Assembly (NCBI GenBank): GCA_934555855.1
Contig: CAKTFL010000019.1
Span: 1-12,216, forward strand
DNA: 12,216 nucleotides
DNA from: an uncultured Sphingomonas sp.
GTDB taxonomy: Bacteria; Pseudomonadota; Alphaproteobacteria; Sphingomonadales; Sphingomonadaceae
Reading direction: 5' to 3'
Shown here: one piece after another, positions 1-7,548 of the stretch
Numbering within the stretch: position 1 is the first letter of the stretch
How the letters are laid out: the number at the start of each line of letters is the position of its first letter
Notes under the pieces: model-generated
What the model saw: only the letters and a program-made list of their open reading frames with translations
Told to the model about the DNA's origin: nothing
Database searches by the model: none
Translations under genes and position numbers: made by a program

Positions 1-320
1 CACGGCACTGGGGAATGGCCGATCGGTAAGACGCCTTGCTGTATTCGTTCCCAATTCGAGTTCTGCGGAACTGGCCGTGATAGCAGTCGAAAAGCGTTTT
101 GGTAATTGGGTGTAAGAAATACGGCCGTCGTGAAATGGTCTTGAAAATCCTGCAAATGGACATCTTTGCTTGGTTTAGTCACCCTGGCATTCCCGTGGTG
201 GAACCCAGCTCCTTGCCGATATTGACATCCAATAAACGCCACCTATCAATTGAGCGACTGAAGCACCACATCCATAAAAAGTAACAAGTCGCCTGCGAGA
301 CGACTGGTACAAAGGGGAGG
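1..320. other. Left-edge region upstream of the receptor gene; no convincing complete gene
   Basis: This stretch is visibly less GC-rich than the rest of the window. A + strand frame is open from the left edge to a TAA at 113-115 and could be the last 37 codons of an upstream gene, but I do not recognise the peptide. A 61-codon frame at 99-284 begins with TTG, has no ribosome binding site and rare-looking codons, so I do not call it. From 1 to about 170 the minus strand has no stop in any frame, so a minus-strand gene entering from the left edge cannot be excluded. The 3' part holds the candidate receptor promoter (222-249) and a small inverted repeat, AGTCG at 287-291 with CGACT at 301-305, in the expected 5' leader. 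Confidence 0.45.
222..249 (+). promoter_or_regulatory. Candidate sigma-70 promoter of the receptor gene
   Basis: A perfect -35 box TTGACA lies at 222-227. After 16 bases comes TATCAA at 244-249, which matches 4 of 6 positions of the -10 consensus TATAAT. Transcription would start near 256 and leave a leader of about 65 bases before the receptor gene. The location in the only AT-rich part of the upstream region supports it. No operator could be named. The call rests on consensus matching only. Confidence 0.5.
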
Positions 321-3300
321 ATGATGAAGAAGCTTTTTCAGCCGACTGTATTCGCGCGCTCCTGTTCCGTCATCGCGATAGCGGCGGGGCTCGCCGCGCC
401 GGGTGTCGCGCCGGCGCAGACTTCACAATCGGGAACACCGCAAGCGGACACCGCGCCGGGGCCGGTCCAGACCGAAACAGGCTCCGCGGCCAGCAACGCA
501 CAGCCGGATACAAGCGCGGACATCGTCGTCACGGGCGTGCGCGCCTCGCTGGAACGCTCGATCGCGATCAAGCGGGACTCGTTCGGCGTGGTCGATGCGA
601 TCTCGGCCGAAGATATCGGCAAGTTCGCCAATACGAACCTCGCCGAGTCGTTGCAGCGCATCACCGGCGTGTCGATCGACCGGGTGAACGGCGAGGGCTC
701 GACAGTCACCGTTCGCGGCTTCGGTGCCCAGTATAACCTGGTCACGCTCAACGGCCGCCAGCTTGCGACATCCAACATCGTCTCCGTCGGCGGCGACCAG
801 GGCGGCGACGGGGCTGGCGGCTCGGGCCGCTCGTTCGACTTTGCGAACCTCGCTTCCGAAGGCGTCAAGACCCTTGAGGTGTATAAGACCGGCCGCGCCG
901 CCATCCCGTCCGGTGGCATCGGCGCGACCATCAACATCGTCAGCCTGCGCCCGCTCGACCGCAGCGAAACCGGGCTCACCGCCTCCGCGGGCGCGAAGGC
1001 CGTGTATGACAACAGCGTCGATCAGTGCATCGATTGCGGCGACAAGGTGACCCCGGAATTTTCAGGCGTCGCGAGCTGGAGCGATGCGGAGCAACGCTTC
1101 GGTGTGTCGCTCTTCGGCAGTTATCAGAAGCGCAATTTCAGCGTGCCGAGCGTGGCCCAGGACGGCTGGAATATCCGCACGGCGGCCGACTTCCTGAACC
1201 CTGCCAACGGCTTCGTTCGCAACACTACCGTCGTCAACAATGCCCCCGCCGATCGCCAGACGCTTGTCGCCTATCCCAACGACCACCGTTATCACTTTTC
1301 GGAGCTGAGCCGCGAGCGCATCAACGGACAGGGTGTGGTCCAGTTCAGGCCCAGCGACAACATCACGCTGACCGCCGATGCACTGTTCGCGCAGCTCAAA
1401 TCGTCCGAGCGCCGCTCAAGCCAGTCCAACTGGTTTTCCAGACCCTATGATGAAGTGACCTTCGATGATGCTAGCGACGGCATCGCCACTACCCAATATC
1501 TGCACGAGACTATCGGCGGCACGAAGGACGCCGCGTTCGAACAGGCTTATCGAGCGCAGAAGAACCGCCTGTATGACTTTGGCGGCAACATCAAATGGGA
1601 CGTGACCGACAATTTCCAGCTCGCGGTCGATGGACATATCGGCAAGGCGGAAAGCCTGCCCGACAATCCCAACGGGCAGACCTCGACCACGGTCGCGCTG
1701 GCGGCGTCGGTGGTGGCGGCGCACTCGCTGTCATGGAGCGGCAAGGGCTTCCCGTCGCAAACGCTGACGATCAACGATGGGCTGCCGCGCGAGCTGCCGC
1801 GATCCTCCGCCAACCCCCAGCCGGACGGCCAGCGCCCGACCTTCATCCAAGGCAACAACAACGGCGTGCTCGACGTGGGCGATCTGGCCGGCTCGGTGCA
1901 GCGCCAGTTCGAATCGACGCAAACGCAGCGCGTGCGTGAACTAAGGCTCGACGGCGGCTGGGACTTTGGCGAGGGCGGCCGCTTCGATTTCGGCGGCAAT
2001 TACCGCACCACCACCACCACCCAGACGCAGTTCAACCGGACGCAGTTCCTCGGCGGCTGGGACAATGCCCTGCCGCCCGACATTGCCCGCCTGGCAGCAG
2101 GACAGGTCCAGGCTTATTGCGCGGTGTGCAAGTTCACCAAGCATGATCCCGACGTCGACGCGAACTCCCGCGTCGCGTTCCGGACACAGGACGCGACCAA
2201 ACTCTACAACACGCTGTCTGCCTTCTACAGCGCACTGCCGCTCGACCCCAACCAGACGCTGTTTCCGAACGCCACGATCGATGGCGTCGACCACCGCAAC
2301 AATATCGATGCGAACAACTATAACCGCGTGAAGGAGGATATCTGGTCGGTATACGGCCAGATCACATGGAAGGGCGAGATCGGCGGGCTGCCGGCGAGCC
2401 TCGTGACGGGAGCGCGCTTTGAAAGCACGCGCCTGCGCGCGGCGGCGCTGCAAACGGTGCCTCTCGCGATCCTTTGGCAGTCGGACAACGATTTCAGGAC
2501 CATCATCTCCGACGATCGTCAGACGGTGACCGACAAGGGCCGTTACACCAGCCTGCTGCCGTCGATGGACTTCCAGTTGGAGGTCATGAACAATCTGATC
2601 GCGCGGTTTTCCGCCAGCCGCACGATCTCACGCCCACCGTTCGGCAATCTCTATGCCTCCACCACCTCCGGCAATCCGACGGGGCCGACCGCGCTGGGCG
2701 GCGTGGCGGGCGGCACGGCCAACAACACTGACCTCGATCCGCTGTCGTCGGACAATTTCGACCTTTCGCTGGAATGGTATCCCACCAAGGACACGTTCCT
2801 CTCGGTCGGCTTTTTCGACAAGCGCGTACGCAATTTCATCGGCAACACGCAGCAGAACCGAAGCCTGTTCGGGCTGCGCGATCCCAGTTCGGGCACGTCG
2901 GGGCGGTCGGCCACGGCGCGCGCCAACCTGACCACGCTGGGTGCCGACATTTCGGAACGAAACCTGTTCGCCTATACCGCGCTGTTGCAACAGAATAACG
3001 GCAATGTCGCCGCCGCAGATGCGGCATTCAGGGCGAATTACGACGCAGCGACGCGAACGGTCACGCCGAACTTTTCCAACTCGCTCAACAATGCGATCGA
3101 CATCATTCCCAATGCGGACGACCCGCTATTCAGCTTTTCTGTGAACACGCCCATCAACAACCGTGATGCAGAGATTTACGGCGTCGAGATCGCGGGTCAG
3201 CACTTCTTCGGCGACACCGGTTTCGGCATCGCGGCAAGCTATACGCTCGTTCGCGGCGACGTCGGCATCGATATCCGTGCCGACCCGGACGCGGACCAGT

Positions 3301-3626
3301 TCGCCCTGATCGGACTTTCCGATACCGCGAACGCCACGCTGATCTACGACAAATACGGCATTTCCGCTCGCCTGTCGTACAATTGGCGCGACAAGTTCCT
3401 GAGCGGGCTCAACCGCGACAGCTTTCACAACCCGACGTTCACCGCGCCCTACAGCCAGGTGGACGTCAACATCAGCTACGACATCACGCCGCACTTCGCG
3501 GTCAGTTTCGAAGGCATCAATCTGCTGGAAGAGGGCGTGCGCCAATATGGACGCGATGACATGAACAGCTGGTTCATCACCGAAAACTCGGCGCGCTACC
3601 TCGTCGGTCTCCGCTACCGCTTCTGA
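321..3626 (+). CDS. TonB-dependent outer-membrane receptor, Caulobacter/Xanthomonas type
   Basis: This 1101-residue protein is an energy-coupled outer-membrane channel that imports a scarce substrate using TonB-ExbBD. Residues 1-32 form a Sec signal peptide (MMKK, hydrophobic core, A-P-A before Q33). A TonB-box-like DIVVTG lies near residues 67-72 and is followed by the plug, with conserved patterns such as FANTNLAESLQRITG, TVRGFG and TLNGRQ between about 90 and 150. The rest has beta-barrel character and ends in an aromatic residue (RYRF), the usual signal for barrel insertion. The length is typical of the large Caulobacter/Xanthomonas subfamily. The sequence before the start is AAAGGGGAGG at 311-320, directly against ATG 321; the second ATG at 324 has better spacing and may be the true start. 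Two CxxC pairs (C236/C239 and C600/C603) are unusual. The substrate is unknown; the SapC and halogenase neighbours suggest a processed organic substrate rather than simple iron uptake. Confidence 0.95.
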   Translation: MMKKLFQPTVFARSCSVIAIAAGLAAPGVAPAQTSQSGTPQADTAPGPVQTETGSAASNAQPDTSADIVVTGVRASLERSIAIKRDSFGVVDAISAEDIGKFANTNLAESLQRITGVSIDRVNGEGSTVTVRGFGAQYNLVTLNGRQLATSNIVSVGGDQGGDGAGGSGRSFDFANLASEGVKTLEVYKTGRAAIPSGGIGATINIVSLRPLDRSETGLTASAGAKAVYDNSVDQCIDCGDKVTPEFSGVASWSDAEQRFGVSLFGSYQKRNFSVPSVAQDGWNIRTAADFLNPANGFVRNTTVVNNAPADRQTLVAYPNDHRYHFSELSRERINGQGVVQFRPSDNITLTADALFAQLKSSERRSSQSNWFSRPYDEVTFDDASDGIATTQYLHETIGGTKDAAFEQAYRAQKNRLYDFGGNIKWDVTDNFQLAVDGHIGKAESLPDNPNGQTSTTVALAASVVAAHSLSWSGKGFPSQTLTINDGLPRELPRSSANPQPDGQRPTFIQGNNNGVLDVGDLAGSVQRQFESTQTQRVRELRLDGGWDFGEGGRFDFGGNYRTTTTTQTQFNRTQFLGGWDNALPPDIARLAAGQVQAYCAVCKFTKHDPDVDANSRVAFRTQDATKLYNTLSAFYSALPLDPNQTLFPNATIDGVDHRNNIDANNYNRVKEDIWSVYGQITWKGEIGGLPASLVTGARFESTRLRAAALQTVPLAILWQSDNDFRTIISDDRQTVTDKGRYTSLLPSMDFQLEVMNNLIARFSASRTISRPPFGNLYASTTSGNPTGPTALGGVAGGTANNTDLDPLSSDNFDLSLEWYPTKDTFLSVGFFDKRVRNFIGNTQQNRSLFGLRDPSSGTSGRSATARANLTTLGADISERNLFAYTALLQQNNGNVAAADAAFRANYDAATRTVTPNFSNSLNNAIDIIPNADDPLFSFSVNTPINNRDAEIYGVEIAGQHFFGDTGFGIAASYTLVRGDVGIDIRADPDADQFALIGLSDTANATLIYDKYGISARLSYNWRDKFLSGLNRDSFHNPTFTAPYSQVDVNISYDITPHFAVSFEGINLLEEGVRQYGRDDMNSWFITENSARYLVGLRYRF

Positions 3627-3630
3627 CACT

Positions 3631-3672
3631 CACGATGACAAAAGGCCGCTGCGCGTAGCGGCCTTTCTCGTG
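3631..3672 (+). terminator. Strong hairpin after the receptor gene (terminator or attenuator)
   Basis: Five bases after the receptor stop codon a perfect 10-bp stem forms between AAAGGCCGCT (3641-3650) and AGCGGCCTTT (3657-3666), with a 6-base loop GCGCGT. An outer 5-bp arm, CACGA (3631-3635) with TCGTG (3668-3672), extends it across an asymmetric internal loop. The only T run is inside the stem and no U tract follows, so termination may be partial. The hairpin ends 12 bases before the SapC start codon and abuts that gene's ribosome binding site, so it most likely lowers downstream expression and stabilises the receptor mRNA 3' end. Confidence 0.7.
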
Positions 3673-3684
3673 TAAAGGATCACA

Positions 3685-4392
3685 ATGTCTCGCCCGGTTC
3701 TGCTCAACAACGTCGATCACCAGCATTTGCGCGTCGCCGCCGGTCATGGCCCGCTGTTTGGCGACGCCGTCAATCAGGCGATCGCCTTTCCCAGCGAGTT
3801 CGAGCAGCTCCAGCGCGAATACGCCATCCTGCTACGACGCAATGCCGAGGGTGCGTTTCGCGCAACCGTTCTGCTCGGGCTCGACCGCGACGAAAATCTG
3901 TTCCTTGAGGGCGAGCGCTGGGATGCGCGCTACGTCCCCGCCTATCACGCACGCGGCCCGTTCTCGATCGGCATCGCCGGCGAGGGTGCGGAGCCGATGA
4001 TCCATGTCGACCTCGATCACCCCCGCATCGCCAGCGACGGCGTGCCGGTCTTTCGAGAGCATGGCGGCAATGCCCCGCTGCTGGACGCCGCAAGCGAGGC
4101 GCTGCGAACGATCTATGCCGGATCGCAGGGGGGAGAGGCGCTGATCGCGGCGTGGCTCGCGCTCGACCTGATTGCGCCGGTGACCCTTCAGCTCGATCTG
4201 GACGAGACTCGCCGCTACAACCTGCCCGACTGCTTCACGATCGACACGGCACGGCTAGCCGCGCTGGACGGTGCCGGACTGGAGCGGCTGCACCGGGCCG
4301 ACGCCTTGCGGCCCGCGATCTGGGTCGCCTCCTCGCTCGGCAACATACGCCACCTGCTGGATCGCAAGCTGCGCCGCGATGCCGCCGCCTGA
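3685..4392 (+). CDS. SapC family protein
   Basis: The 235-residue product resembles the SapC family, named after a Campylobacter S-layer gene; in alphaproteobacteria and xanthomonads its members sit beside TonB-dependent receptors and have no established biochemical role. Family-like features are an early 'FPSEFEQLQREYAILLRR' segment (about residues 32-49), 'YVPAYHARGPFSI' (about 91-103), and a C-terminal 'LPDCFTIDTARLAAL' followed by a basic end. There is no signal peptide or membrane segment, so it is probably cytoplasmic. The start is supported by AAAGGA at 3674-3679, five bases before ATG. It follows the receptor across the hairpin at 3631-3672 and ends four bases before the halogenase start, so it is co-transcribed and probably translationally coupled with it. 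I am fairly sure of the family, not of the function. Confidence 0.85.
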   Translation: MSRPVLLNNVDHQHLRVAAGHGPLFGDAVNQAIAFPSEFEQLQREYAILLRRNAEGAFRATVLLGLDRDENLFLEGERWDARYVPAYHARGPFSIGIAGEGAEPMIHVDLDHPRIASDGVPVFREHGGNAPLLDAASEALRTIYAGSQGGEALIAAWLALDLIAPVTLQLDLDETRRYNLPDCFTIDTARLAALDGAGLERLHRADALRPAIWVASSLGNIRHLLDRKLRRDAAA

Positions 4393-4396
4393 GCCG

Positions 4397-5896
4397 ATGA
4401 GCGACGCCCCTCCCCGCAAGCGCGTCGTCATCGCGGGGGGCGGCACCGCCGGCTGGCTCGCCGCGACGGCATTGGCGGTGCATCTCGGCTCGCTGATCGA
4501 CCTGACGCTGGTCGAGTCCGACGAGATCGGCATCGTCGGGGTCGGCGAGTCCACCATTCCCACCACCCGCGCGTTCCACGGCTTCGTCGGCATCGACGAG
4601 GCGGCGTTCATGCGGGCGACCAATGCCACCTTCAAGCTCGGCATCTCGTTCGAAGATTGGGACCGGGTCGGCGACGTCTATTTCCACCCCTTCGGCAGCG
4701 TCGGCCGTTCGGTGATGATCGCCGACTTCCAGCATTTCTGGCTTGAGGCGCGACGGCGCGGGCTGGCGGGCGCCTATACCGATTATTCGCTGGAGACCGC
4801 CGCCGCGAACGCGAAGCGGTTCGCACTCGGGGGCGAGCGGCCGCTGGCCTTTGCCTATCACCTGGACGCCACCACCTATGCCCGCTTCCTGCGCTCGCAC
4901 GCCGAGCCCGCCGGCGCGCGACGTGTCGAGGGACGGATCGAGAGGGTCGAAACCGACGGTGCGACCGGCGACATCGCGGCGCTGGTTCTCGCCTCGGGCG
5001 AACGGGTCGAGGGCGACCTGTTCATCGATTGCACGGGCTTCCGCGCCCTGCTGAGCGGCGATGCGCTCGGCAGCCCGTTCGACGACTGGAGCGAATGGCT
5101 GCAAACCGACAGCGCGCTGGCAGTGCAGACGGAGGGGGTCGGCCCGCCCGTGCCGTACACGCGCGCCATCACCCACGGCGCCGGCTGGCGTTGGCGCATC
5201 CCGTTACAGCATCGCGTCGGCAACGGCCTGGTATTCGCCAGCGCCTTCATGGACGAGGATCGGGCGCGCGCCACGCTCCTTGATGCGCTGGATGGGACGC
5301 CGCTCTTCGAGCCGCGGCTGATCCGCTATCGCACGGGTATGCGGCGCGAGGCGTGGAGCCGCAACTGTATCGCGCTCGGGCTCGCGGCCGGCTTCATCGA
5401 GCCGCTGGAGTCGACGAGCATCCATCTCGTCATGTCCGCCGTGACACGGCTGATACAGGCATTCCCGTTCGGTGAGCACGAAGACGCCCTGCGGGACCGC
5501 TTCAATACGCAGGCGCGCGACGAATGGGAGCATGTGCGCGACTTCATCATCCTGCATTATGCCCTGACCCGGCGCGACGACACGCCGTTCTGGCGGCGCT
5601 GCGCCACGATGGCGCTTCCCGCCACGCTGGCGACGCGGATCGCGATGTTCCGTGAAAGCGCCCTCGCCTATCAGGGTCAGGAGGAACTGTTCCGGGTGGA
5701 TAGCTGGGTGTCGGTCATGCTTGGCCAGGGCATCGTGCCCAGGTCGCACCACCGCATCGCAAACCTCCTGCCGCACGAGGCGATGCACACCGCCTTCCGC
5801 GACCTGGGCGACGGCATCGCCGCGGCGGTGAACACGATGCCCATGCATGGCGCCGTCCTGGCGACGCTCGGGCATCAGGCGGTCAGGACGGCATAG
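4397..5896 (+). CDS. FAD-dependent halogenase, tryptophan halogenase family
   Basis: The 499-residue protein belongs to the flavin-dependent halogenases, which use FADH2, O2 and halide to make hypohalous acid and halogenate electron-rich aromatics. The FAD-binding GGGTAGW is at residues 14-20. K80 in TFKLGI matches the catalytic lysine (K79 of PrnA). W264-R-W266-R-I268-P269 is the family signature WxWxIP. E338 in PLESTS matches the catalytic glutamate (PrnA E346); the following halide-site Gly is Ser here. Length fits the family, so the enzyme looks intact. ATG 4397 is chosen because the FAD motif then sits at the normal distance; the frame is open back to 4271 but that part is antisense-like sequence over sapC. 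ATG 4379 is a possible alternative. There is no clear ribosome binding site, so translation probably reinitiates after the SapC stop four bases upstream. A separate flavin reductase is not in the window. In receptor-associated members of this group the natural substrate is unknown; free tryptophan should not be assumed. Confidence 0.9.
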   Translation: MSDAPPRKRVVIAGGGTAGWLAATALAVHLGSLIDLTLVESDEIGIVGVGESTIPTTRAFHGFVGIDEAAFMRATNATFKLGISFEDWDRVGDVYFHPFGSVGRSVMIADFQHFWLEARRRGLAGAYTDYSLETAAANAKRFALGGERPLAFAYHLDATTYARFLRSHAEPAGARRVEGRIERVETDGATGDIAALVLASGERVEGDLFIDCTGFRALLSGDALGSPFDDWSEWLQTDSALAVQTEGVGPPVPYTRAITHGAGWRWRIPLQHRVGNGLVFASAFMDEDRARATLLDALDGTPLFEPRLIRYRTGMRREAWSRNCIALGLAAGFIEPLESTSIHLVMSAVTRLIQAFPFGEHEDALRDRFNTQARDEWEHVRDFIILHYALTRRDDTPFWRRCATMALPATLATRIAMFRESALAYQGQEELFRVDSWVSVMLGQGIVPRSHHRIANLLPHEAMHTAFRDLGDGIAAAVNTMPMHGAVLATLGHQAVRTA

Positions 5897-6199
5897 ACAA
5901 GCGCCGGGGTGGCGCAAAGCGCGCCCTGCCCGAGCAGTCACGCAATCATAAAATCCGCTGCTGTCAGCGGCAGCGAGGAGCGATCAGTCGCGCGACATGG
6001 CGAATGCCGCCCCCGAGTCGTGCGGATCGACTCTGGATCTCGGCGCATTCACTTATTGCTGTCGCGAGAAAAGGACCGCGCATGGCCATCGGACCGGATG
6101 GGGGTGTCTCGGAAGAGGGCTCGTCGTCGCGTCCATCCCGGGCGGAGCGACGGGAACCATGACGCACCCTCCCCTTTGCCGACCAGCGGGGATCCAGCC
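5897..6199. other. Spacer between halogenase and DUF2235 gene
   Basis: No gene is supported here. Open frames run through it, but their peptides look like random high-GC translation. It holds two hairpins close to the halogenase stop (listed separately), a TAAAAT at 5949-5954 that could be a -10 box but lacks a good -35, and a 14-codon ORF (6159-6203) whose TGA overlaps the GTG start of the DUF2235 gene in a GTGA. This is the most likely place for the promoter of the hydrolase operon, although I cannot fix its position. Confidence 0.5.
5901..5970 (+). terminator. Two short hairpins downstream of the halogenase gene
   Basis: GCGCC (5901-5905) pairs with GGCGC (5911-5915) across a 5-base loop, and CCGCTG (5955-5960) pairs with CAGCGG (5965-5970) across the loop CTGT. 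Neither is followed by a T run, so they are weak candidates for the end of the receptor/SapC/halogenase transcript; Rho-dependent termination is equally possible. Confidence 0.35.
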
Positions 6200-7438
6200 G
6201 TGAAGCAGGCGGTGCCGGCACCTCGCAACCTCGTCCTGCTTTGTGACGGCACGGGAAACGCGGTCGAGGGCGACCTGTCCAACGTGCTCAAGCTTTACCG
6301 CATCGCGTCAAAAGATGCCGAGCAGCGGGTCTTCTACGATCCCGGCGTCGGCACGATCGGCACCAGCGCCGATTTCGGCCGCCTCAGGCAAAAGGCGCGG
6401 GCGATCTTGGGCTTGGCGACGGGGGCCGGCCTCGACGACAATGTGCTGGAGGCCTACTGCTTCCTGTGCTCCGCATGGTTGCCCGGCGACCGCATCTTCC
6501 TGTTCGGCTTCAGCCGCGGCGCCTACACCGTCCGGATGCTTGCCGGGCTCGTGCATATGGTCGGCCTGCTGCCCCCCGACCAGCTCAACCTGGCCGGCCA
6601 TGCACTGCGCGCCTACAAGCGGTCGGCTGAGCGTGACGACCTTCATATCGCCTGGGACTTTCGTCGCGTGGTCGGCTCGCGTCTCGTCACCATCCACTTC
6701 ATGGGCCTGTGGGACACCGTCGCGTCGATGATCGTGCCCCGGCCTGATCGCTTCTACATCCCCAGCCTGCGAACGCTTCCGTACACGCGCGCCAACCCCA
6801 GCGTGCGCGCGCTGAGGCACGCGATCGCCATCGACGAGCGGCGGCGCATGTTCCGGCTCAACAGCTGGAAGGAACCCCAGCCCTTCAATCCCGATAGATT
6901 CGCCCGCGCCCCGCGCAGCATGGTCCAGGACATCGCGCAGGTCAGGTTTGCCGGGGTGCACGCCGATATCGGCGGCGGTTATCCCGAAAAGGAAAGCGGC
7001 CTCGCCAAGTTTCCTCTGATCTGGATGACGGACGAGGCGGTCGCGCACGGGTTGCGGATCGACGCCGCCATGTTCAACCATCTCGCGCGCGGCGCTCCCC
7101 TTCCGGACGGCCGCCACTTCTACGAGGCTCCGCAGGCGGATGCCGACGCGCACCAGTCCCTGCGGGGCGCGTGGCACGTCCTGGAGTGGCTGCCCAAGCG
7201 AAGCCGATGGCAGGAAACCCGCCTTGGCTCTTTCCTTGGCCTGTACCTGCCCCGCGGCGAACATAGGAAGATCATGCCGTCCGACGCCATTCACCCCTCG
7301 GTGCGGGACCGGCAGCGACTCCGCCCCGACTATGCGCCCCCCGGCCTTTCCCCGCCGCAGGAGCCGGAAGCCATTGCGGCCCCGACCGCTCCGGTCGCAG
7401 TCTCCACGGAAGGCGGCCAAGGAGGGGAACGCCAGTGA
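6200..7438 (+). CDS. DUF2235 domain protein, Tle1-like alpha/beta hydrolase
   Basis: This protein (about 412 residues) matches the DUF2235 family of alpha/beta hydrolases, which includes the type VI secretion phospholipase effectors of the Tle1 group. It begins with the family-typical 'LVLLCDGTGN' strand (about residues 12-21). The nucleophile elbow is G-F-S105-R-G-A, the likely acid is D172 in GLWDTV, and the likely catalytic His is H254 in GVHADIGGGY, so the triad appears complete. A Pro/Ala-rich tail follows the domain. There is no signal peptide or membrane segment. The GTG at 6200 is chosen because the domain begins almost immediately after it and a G-rich stretch (AGCGGGGA) lies upstream; the frame is open back to 5909 but that part does not look coding. 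GTG 6212 is an alternative. No VgrG, PAAR or immunity-like gene is beside it, so a T6SS effector role is not supported by context. Its stop overlaps the next small ORF by four bases. Confidence 0.85.
   Translation: MKQAVPAPRNLVLLCDGTGNAVEGDLSNVLKLYRIASKDAEQRVFYDPGVGTIGTSADFGRLRQKARAILGLATGAGLDDNVLEAYCFLCSAWLPGDRIFLFGFSRGAYTVRMLAGLVHMVGLLPPDQLNLAGHALRAYKRSAERDDLHIAWDFRRVVGSRLVTIHFMGLWDTVASMIVPRPDRFYIPSLRTLPYTRANPSVRALRHAIAIDERRRMFRLNSWKEPQPFNPDRFARAPRSMVQDIAQVRFAGVHADIGGGYPEKESGLAKFPLIWMTDEAVAHGLRIDAAMFNHLARGAPLPDGRHFYEAPQADADAHQSLRGAWHVLEWLPKRSRWQETRLGSFLGLYLPRGEHRKIMPSDAIHPSVRDRQRLRPDYAPPGLSPPQEPEAIAAPTAPVAVSTEGGQGGERQ
7419..7427 (+). promoter_or_regulatory. Strong ribosome binding site inside the DUF2235 gene
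   Basis: AAGGAGGGG at 7419-7427 is among the best Shine-Dalgarno matches in the window. It lies seven bases before GTG 7435 and more than 120 bases before the metallopeptidase ATG, so it can only serve the small ORF. It is the main evidence that the small ORF is translated. Confidence 0.6.
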
Positions 7439-7548
7439 TCGCATCCTCGCCAGTGGCATCCGCAGGACGCGCGTTCCAGATCGGCCCCGGCCGACGCTCC
7501 CGCCGCCACCGCCCCGACGAGGACAGCCGGACCGGAGGGACCGCCTAG
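7435..7548 (+). CDS. Small Arg-rich protein (37 codons), unrecognised
   Basis: The small ORF fills the whole gap between the DUF2235 gene and the metallopeptidase gene. It starts with GTG 7435, overlapping the upstream TGA in a GTGA, has the strong AAGGAGGGG site seven bases upstream, and ends with TAG 7546-7548 directly against the next ATG at 7549. Most codons end in G or C, as in its neighbours. The product begins VIASSPVASAGRAFQIGPG, followed by an Arg-rich cluster (RRSRRHR, about residues 20-26) and a polar DED/Gly/Thr end. I recognise no family. It could be a small partner or inhibitor of the hydrolases, a nucleic-acid-binding peptide, or a translational coupler whose product does not matter. 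The arrangement is seen directly; its being a real gene is inference. Confidence 0.5.
   Translation: MIASSPVASAGRAFQIGPGRRSRRHRPDEDSRTGGTA

Noticed and set aside
99..284. 61-codon ORF upstream of the receptor gene
   Set aside because: It starts with TTG, has no ribosome binding site, overlaps the candidate promoter and does not resemble a known protein.
4271..4396. N-terminal extension of the halogenase frame into the SapC gene
   Set aside because: The 42 extra codons translate into Pro/Ser/Cys/Trp-rich sequence typical of an out-of-frame reading of SapC, and the FAD motif is at the usual distance only from ATG 4397.
5029..5321. Short + strand ORFs in other frames within the halogenase gene (and similar ones across all large genes)
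   Set aside because: They lie wholly inside a gene with clear catalytic motifs and show only frame-shifted, Arg/Pro/Ala-rich composition.
5909..6199. N-terminal extension of the DUF2235 frame
   Set aside because: The 97 codons upstream of GTG 6200 have no domain character, and the DUF2235 fold normally begins within about 10-20 residues of the start.
6200..7438. DUF2235 gene as a type VI secretion effector
   Set aside because: The fold fits Tle1, but no VgrG, PAAR, Hcp, adaptor or immunity-like gene is present in the window; the neighbours are a protease and an MBL hydrolase instead.
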